Positions 58,059 to 64,000 of a DNA stretch of 64,000 bases are shown one piece after another. The translations under genes and the position numbers were made by a program. The stretch covers positions 106,789,692 to 106,853,691 of the forward strand of contig OX457024.1 in the NCBI GenBank assembly GCA_949752745.1, written 5' to 3'. Source of the stretch: Protula sp. h YS-2021. Lineage: Eukaryota > Annelida > Polychaeta > Sabellida > Serpulidae. The notes below the pieces were generated by a model, which saw only the letters and a list, made by a program, of their open reading frames with translations, was not told where the DNA came from and made no database searches. Positions within the stretch are counted from its first letter, which is position 1. The number at the start of each line of letters is the position of its first letter.

Positions 58059-60040
58059 TAGATTATTAATCAAATCAATAATATTATTTTGTGTGGGTAA
58101 AGCAGGTTTTAACATGTCCTGGAAGTTTGAGGTAAAGTAATTTTGATACTTAAAAGCCTCAATCAAATAAGTGGAATTCTTTTGTCTGTATTATTATATA
58201 TTTATATTATATACAAACGACACGCTTTTAATTCCATTTTACTTTTAGTTACCTCCAAAATCGTTTCATATTTTCACTTACAGGTAATTGTTTCAAAAAT
58301 GAATGTGAACAGACTGCAACCTAACAAGATATCCAAATTTGTTAATCGAATTGTTCAAGGGCTTTCAGTTCTTATTATGTCTATTTAATTTGCCGCTTCA
58401 AAAATACCAGTCAGTCGACTAAAATATAAACACACGTATTTTTTCGACACAGCCAAAAATGTCAGTGCTGGAGCTTAATTAAAACAGAGCGTAAAAAAGT
58501 AGTACTGCAAAAAGCGTCAACTTTCGGAACCGCCTTTTACTGTTTATATTCCTACGGTTATAGCAAGCTTTTTGTTTGTATCTCGCAAATGTTGCAATGT
58601 GTTGTAATGTGGTGGCGCCATTATCTAAACATTCATTAGCTGCAACTCCTAATAATTTATACAGCTTTATCAAAAATTAAACATGTCCTATATGAATCTA
58701 CCTAAGGGGCTCCCCCCCCCGGCAAAGAAAAAAAGTGAAATCCCTCATTCAGTTTTACACATGTTACTTTTTAAAGCCAACTCAGTTTGCCTATGGTTGA
58801 CTGACCTATCGAATTTGTTTCGTCTCCTCTTGTTCCTCCTAGGTAATTAAAAAAGTCTTTTCGACTGCTACTCATATAGCACGACTGGTCACATTATATA
58901 GATATCGTCTGCAAGCTGCGTGCCTCATAATATATTTCAGTTTTCGTGCAATCATTGCGCTTTGTTATTAAATAGAGTGCATAACTACCCAAAAAGTAAA
59001 TAGTGTCGTATCTCTTATGTAACCAGAAACTATCTTGTAGAAATCAGGGGGCCTTTCAGTTTTCATGTCACCCATGTTAGTTTCATTTCCTATTTTAAAC
59101 TGTCAGGAATAATAGAATATGTTTGGACAAAATAGAGGCAGATTATTTGGTAGTTTAGATTTATTCTTTACGAAAGAATACTCAAGAGTTCCCATCCATT
59201 TCCTGCTACTCTTTGTTTAAAACTGTACTCTTTTTATTGTTCAAAGCTTGCAACCCATAAAGCATAAACATCAACTTCATCATTACTCAATAAGTCAGTC
59301 AATGCGTACGACGTTTAGTATCATCATCTTGAGTTGTTAAATTTATTTAAAAGATCGATACAATTATGAGAATTAAAAAATAAAGCATCAAATTAAAATC
59401 TCTTACAGTTATAGGCTTTACAATTACAACTTGAAATAGCTCAAAGCTAAAAAAGTTTAGCTGACACTCTATCAATAGTTACGTAGTATATAAAACTTGA
59501 TCAAGCTGCGTTAATTGGTTTAATTTGTCAAATACACTAACTAAGAGAAGAGAATTCTCTGTGATGCTTTTTATCGCTGAATAATCGTCAACTATCAGTA
59601 ACTTACGTGAACTCCCTTGGAGAACTGTCATTCTCTTTGACTACGCTTCAGTTAGACTTGCAGCCAAAAAAACGCATAAATTCTCTTCCCAGTTGATGTA
59701 TTAGCAGTGCATATAAATCGGTTTATAGTGCTTATAGCTTGTGCACGACTAATACACGACTAATAACAACTAATACAAGACGAGAAAGCCTAATAAAAAC
59801 GAGTCGAATATCTCTTTGTACTCGTTTTCGTACTTATGGGAATATGTTTTTGTTATTATTATTATCTTCTTATCATGCGCTGTTCAAGCATTTATAAAAG
59901 CACTACATTGCACGCATTGATTATCCATATAATCACACACAGTATACACAAACTCTTATTATTACAGTTATATCAATAATGCTAAAAAGTTAAGATCGTT
60001 TATGATACTAAATGGCTTATAATACCTAATGGTTATTCAC
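58059..60040. other. Spacer of the inverted repeat, no gene recognised
   Basis: AT-rich and single copy in this window. A C10 run lies near 58715. The largest frames (for example 58143-58388) show no recognisable domain. Confidence 0.4.
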
Positions 60041-60700
60041 AGACACTGACATATATCTAATCAACATTCAAATGCTGTTTTAAAAAAGATACATTTCAAG
60101 GCTCTCTTAAACATTTCACAAGACTTCATTGATTGCATATTTATCACTAGCGAGTCCCATAGCCTTGGGGCCGCTACTTCAAATGATCTGAAGCCAGCAG
60201 ATGCTAGTCTGTAGCGTGGCTCAACAAGGAGCTCTTGATCACAGATCTTATAAACCCTATAAACCGTCCCGGTTTATACGGCATCAACAGATAAATATTC
60301 GGGTCGCGTATTATTCAGAGTTTTAAAAGCTCTCATTATCACTTTGTGATCGATGCTGTGTTTCAGGGAGTCAGTGTAGACTTTTCAGAACCGGGGTGAT
60401 ATGTTCTCTTCTGGGAGTGAGGGTAACTAATTGAGCAGCTTCTAACTAATTCTCCTATATCAAACGGGAGATGATGATTGTATGCATAATTTTTTTTTGC
60501 GGTGTCCATTGTCAGGTATTTCCGTACTTGCCAAAGTTCTCGAAGTTGAAATCTACACCCTTTAAAAATCTCGGAAACATATTTTTCCAAGTTGAGTGAA
60601 TAGTCAATAAAAACTCGAGCCGATGATGAACGCAAAAAAGTTGAGTTACTGACTCTGACAGAGTCAGGAAATCTAATCAATGTCGCAATGGCATGAATTT
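60041..60700 (-). pseudogene. LINE RT thumb to C-terminus, crossing into right arm
   Basis: On the minus strand, the same RT fragment as in the left arm continues past the arm edge (60377) with a ~35-base deletion or shift into a HKVIMRAFKTLNNTRPEYL and FRSFEVAAPRLWDSL region. That is the typical C-terminal end of CR1/L2-like LINEs (LxWLPVxxRI...AAPRLWNSLP). It has stops and shifts and is not functional. Confidence 0.65.
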
Positions 60701-60830
60701 CATATAAATAATTTCATAAGAATTTTGCTGTATCGATTTTGAAATAGTATATTAGTGTCGATGTATTTTCCAGTATAAATATCAGCTACAGCGATTGTAT
60801 TATGGAGGTTTTACTAAATGGTATTACTAA

Positions 60831-61016
60831 ATGATTATATTATATTGCGCTGGGTTGCAAATAAATAACGTTTGTGATGAGAAGTTTTCTAATAATCTTA
60901 GTTGTTATTTGAATTTGGTGTTACATTTGCCAGAACTGAGGGGGAGTATTACACGCCAAGAATTTTTAGATTTATTAAAAACATTAAAGAAGCAAGATTA
61001 TGCTGAGATCCGATAA
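60831..61016 (+). CDS. Small conserved open frame (right arm copy)
   Basis: This is the counterpart of 57419-57604, 61 codons, with Thr instead of Ala in LLK(A/T)LKKQDYAEIR. The function is unknown and the CARD-like resemblance is weak. Confidence 0.22.
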   Translation: MIILYCAGLQINNVCDEKFSNNLSCYLNLVLHLPELRGSITRQEFLDLLKTLKKQDYAEIR

Positions 61017-61243
61017 ACTGTTTGTTGCTATTTCGCAATGTGTTCAGTTTTGCTTAGTGCATAAAATGTTGTGATACAATTAAGGTTTCATTCGAATCAC
61101 ATGTCTATCATGGATGTTTCTATATTGTCTCATTTTATTAATTAAACCACTGTTGCGTAGTAAAGGCGTGTTTTCAATAATGTAAACTCGCCTTCTAATG
61201 TCTCTGTTTTTAGATATTTAAATAAAACAATAGACTAGTTCCC

Positions 61244-62040
61244 ACGTGCAAACTTCCTTTGCAAATGGGTATAAGCTTGTAGTTTTTCTCGAAATTTCTG
61301 TCCTTTTTTTCCTTTTTTCTTCTCTTTTTTCCGTCACGGAGGTTTCCAGAAAACTCCTCCTAGGCTATTTGACGTAGGACAATGAAATTTGGCACAGTGA
61401 TAGAGGATGACGAGATGTCGTGAATCAACAAAATGTTTGACCTCGACCTTGAAGGTCAAGGTCCAATTGAGGTCAAAGTTTTTCTGACCTAAAAGTGGTT
61501 TCCAGTTTACTATTATCTCGAAAACAGCTAGAGACAGAGCGATTTTGAGCTCATTTTCGATCCTTTGGGCCTAAACAACGTTACATAAGAGGTGCCTCGG
61601 TGACCTCGACCTTCGTGGTCACGTCTAAGGTCAAAAACCGGAAGTTGATTATTATTTCGAAAACGGTTGGAGATATGTCAATTTTGAGCTTATTTTAGAC
61701 CTTTGGGCCTAAAAGACGTTATATAAGAGGTACCTCGGTGATCTTGACCTCCTCCATCATGCTCAAGGTGAAAAACTGTAAATTGACCATTATCTCATTA
61801 GAGATAATGTTAGAAAACTGAATTTGATTTATTTGTACCCAAATGAGGTTACATAATATTCACTTCGATGGCCTCGTTGAAGATAATAATCCGGAAGCTG
61901 ACAATTATGTCGAAACACTGAAAAATGTGTCTCTGACCAAATATGTTGTGTCTCTGCATTTGCAAGTGGGTGCCATTTCGCTACGTGTAGCGAAATTCGG
62001 TCTAGTTTCGGTCTAGTTTTAGTCTAATATTGTTTAGCGT
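61244..62040. repeat. Noncoding element with ~121-bp units (right arm copy)
   Basis: The inverse of 56270-57228, with two tandem units. The flanks up to 63794 mirror the left arm. No additional gene. Confidence 0.75.
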
Positions 62041-63794
62041 ATATATTGTTTTTATAGAATTCTAAAACAATACACCAAATGACAAATAATGTTTTAGTAC
62101 CTATTTTTCCTGTTTGTCAAAATTATAAATTGAATATAATATTGCTGTTTGGTAGTAGCATTAGAAGTGTTTTATTACTTATTGCTCGCGTTGTATATAA
62201 ATTCCACAATCATTGCTAATTGTTACATTGTAACTTGAAACATTGAAATAATTGACTCATTGCAATATTGTTAAGCTATTTATTCTTTTAATTGTTTCAA
62301 CGTCTTTTGCAACACTCCTAAATATATTCTTCCTACACAATAATTAGACATTGCGCCACCACGAATTGACTGACATACTCCTGGATTATGACTTTGACAT
62401 GATTCACGCATTACTAGGTTCTCACTTTAACGTGCTTCATTACTTACTAGCTTCTCACTTTGACATGATTCACTCCTTACGAGGTTCTTATTTACTAATT
62501 GCTAGATTCTGACTTTGACATGATTTTCGCTTTGCTGGATTCTGACTATGGTATCATTTACTCATTGCTATATATTACAACGACATCCATGCGTTATTCT
62601 TATAAAACCAACAAATGTATTTTTTTCACTCAGTAGATCTGTCGCATCCAAACAAAGCACATAATGACTGCATCAACGCGTGTGGTTTTATGACGTCATT
62701 GCTGCAGCATTCTTCTTACACTGTAATTTCTGAAGAAATATATGTTTTTACTTCGTATTTTGGCCATGGAGTTTAAAATAGAAGCGGAAGCATGAAGTAC
62801 TGCATATGTGCCGAAGTGGTCATAGCACCAGTCAGGTAAAAAGAAAAAGACGCAAAAAATAATCCTCACAGTATCAAAAAGACTTCAAAATTACTTCTAA
62901 TTAATATGAATATGAAAACCTCTAAAACTTTTAAATGAGTTTATATTGTGAGCCATGAAGCGCATTAATGTAGTTCAATTTTTACTTTTCCAAGTCCCGA
63001 AATAAAACTAAATGTTATCTTTTCTTATCTTAATGTTTTCTATAGAAACTTTCCAGAGAAGCAGTTTCTAGACAAATATTACACTATAATGTGCACTTCA
63101 AATTAAGCTATAAATAGACAAATACAACTGAATCATGGGAATGTATAGCTGTGGTTTTATTGAATTTGAGCTTCTTATTTCACCTATTTGTTAGCTTTAT
63201 GACTAAAATCTATAAAACAAGAAAATACATAAAAGTCGAGTTAATATAAGGTTACACAGTATATTTCAAATTTTTAATAAATGCAGTATTTAATTCAATG
63301 CTTTTGAAAGTTGTGTTCAATTTCAAGGTGCATGGTAATTAAATACCCATATAACAACAACAAAAACACCCATACAGGATGACTACTTTACACAGGAGGA
63401 GAGTAGGCGTATTCACCTATTAAAACATGTTTGTTCTGATGATGTCTTCCCTTATTCCCTACTCTAGCTATCGCCGATTTTCATAGCTTGCATTTAACAA
63501 TGACATCAAACCCTGTTTCTTTCCACTTAATACACATGTAGCCATTTGAATGGCTTCTACGCTGCATCTATAGGATTTTGAATTAAGAGATATCTTTATA
63601 TATGTAAGCTAGATATGTCATATATTAATATCAATTATACATTGACAACAAATAAACAGAACACGTCATAAGACTTCCAAAAACATAAAACATTACTAAA
63701 AACATAGTCACATTATATCTCATCTAGCTATAGCTATTTTATATCGTAAAGGTCACGCATTGTTGTCAAACAGGAAACAACGAAGTGTTAATTT

Positions 63795-64000
63795 TCAAGG
63801 TTTTCCCAAACCACTATAAACTTCAAGCACTTCGGAAGGGAGGGTTTCCTTATATTTCTTCATTAATTTTAACTCCTGGAGCTTTGTGTATTCCAAACAC
63901 AGTCTCATATAAACAGCACAAGACTGTTTATAGTCCACTAACCACATTTCAGGCTGAAGTTGGCAGGCGCATTTTACCATGTTGCTTAAGGGACTGCTAG
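63795..64000 (-). CDS. Second Mab-21-domain gene, C-terminal end only
   Basis: The last 67 codons and TGA of a copy of the 52030-53985 gene, on the opposite strand and cut by the window edge. Seven residues differ from the left copy and the frame is intact over the visible part. Whether its ankyrin part is unbroken cannot be seen. The two genes point towards each other with about 9.8 kb between their stop codons. Confidence 0.85.
   Translation of the reverse strand, partial: SSPLSNMVKCACQLQPEMWLVDYKQSCAVYMRLCLEYTKLQELKLMKKYKETLPSEVLEVYSGLGKP

Larger units (their letters stand above)
60377..64000 (-). repeat. Right arm of large inverted repeat (continues beyond window)
   Basis: It is the inverse of 53780-58058, lacking the (TATC)n block and one 121-bp unit; these two differences explain almost all of the 655-base length gap. 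Confidence 0.95.

Noticed and set aside
58143..58388. 81-codon frame in the palindrome spacer
   Set aside because: AT-rich, no recognisable domain, no splice or promoter support.

Overview
The window is animal nuclear DNA. It has spliced genes with consensus GT/AG borders, long repeat-filled introns, a DIRS-type retrotransposon, LINE remnants, MITE-like hairpins and many mini- and microsatellites. The host gene with the clearest identity is a creatine kinase, alongside an ankyrin/Mab-21 gene. This suggests a marine invertebrate, but I cannot name the phylum from sequence alone.

Layout. (1) 244-1693 (+): terminal exon of a WD40-type gene with a poly(A) signal. (2) 1.8-3.1 kb: a small MITE and a G-rich minisatellite. 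(3) 3364-11398: a structurally complete DIRS element with inverted terminal repeats, an internal complementary region and a shared GTT trinucleotide. Its gag-like, RT/RNase H and tyrosine-recombinase genes carry two in-frame stops, a frameshift and a probable catalytic substitution. (4) about 34.1 to 12.04 kb (-): a creatine kinase gene that I could assemble exon by exon: nine coding positions, two alternative first coding exons, all phases compatible, about 384 residues. Its introns hold LINE pieces, inverted-repeat elements and minisatellites. (5) 34-51 kb: no convincing gene. This stretch is built of repeat elements, several made almost wholly of short quasi-palindromic motifs. (6) 51.2-53.99 kb (+): an ankyrin-repeat plus Mab-21/cGAS-like nucleotidyltransferase gene, broken by one frameshift and one TAG. 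(7) 53.78-58.06 and 60.38-64.0 kb: the arms of a large inverted repeat. The right edge of the window is a second, opposite-strand copy of the end of the Mab-21 gene. A LINE crosses the inner edge of the right arm only.

Main observations. Four creatine kinase exons (2, 3, 5, 6) have their 3' end plus 5' splice site tandemly copied into the following intron, up to eight donors in a row for exon 6. The two Mab-21 copies differ by eight bases in 201 coding bases, all changing amino acids, while about 424 bases of 3' flank show four differences. Several hairpin elements have arms that are themselves tandem repeats. Three of them are related, with clear target duplications, and two of those sit in one dispersed repeat whose uninterrupted copy lies elsewhere in the window.

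All counts were made by eye. The roles of the DIRS, creatine kinase and Mab-21 proteins follow from motifs. Expression, splicing choice and function are inference.
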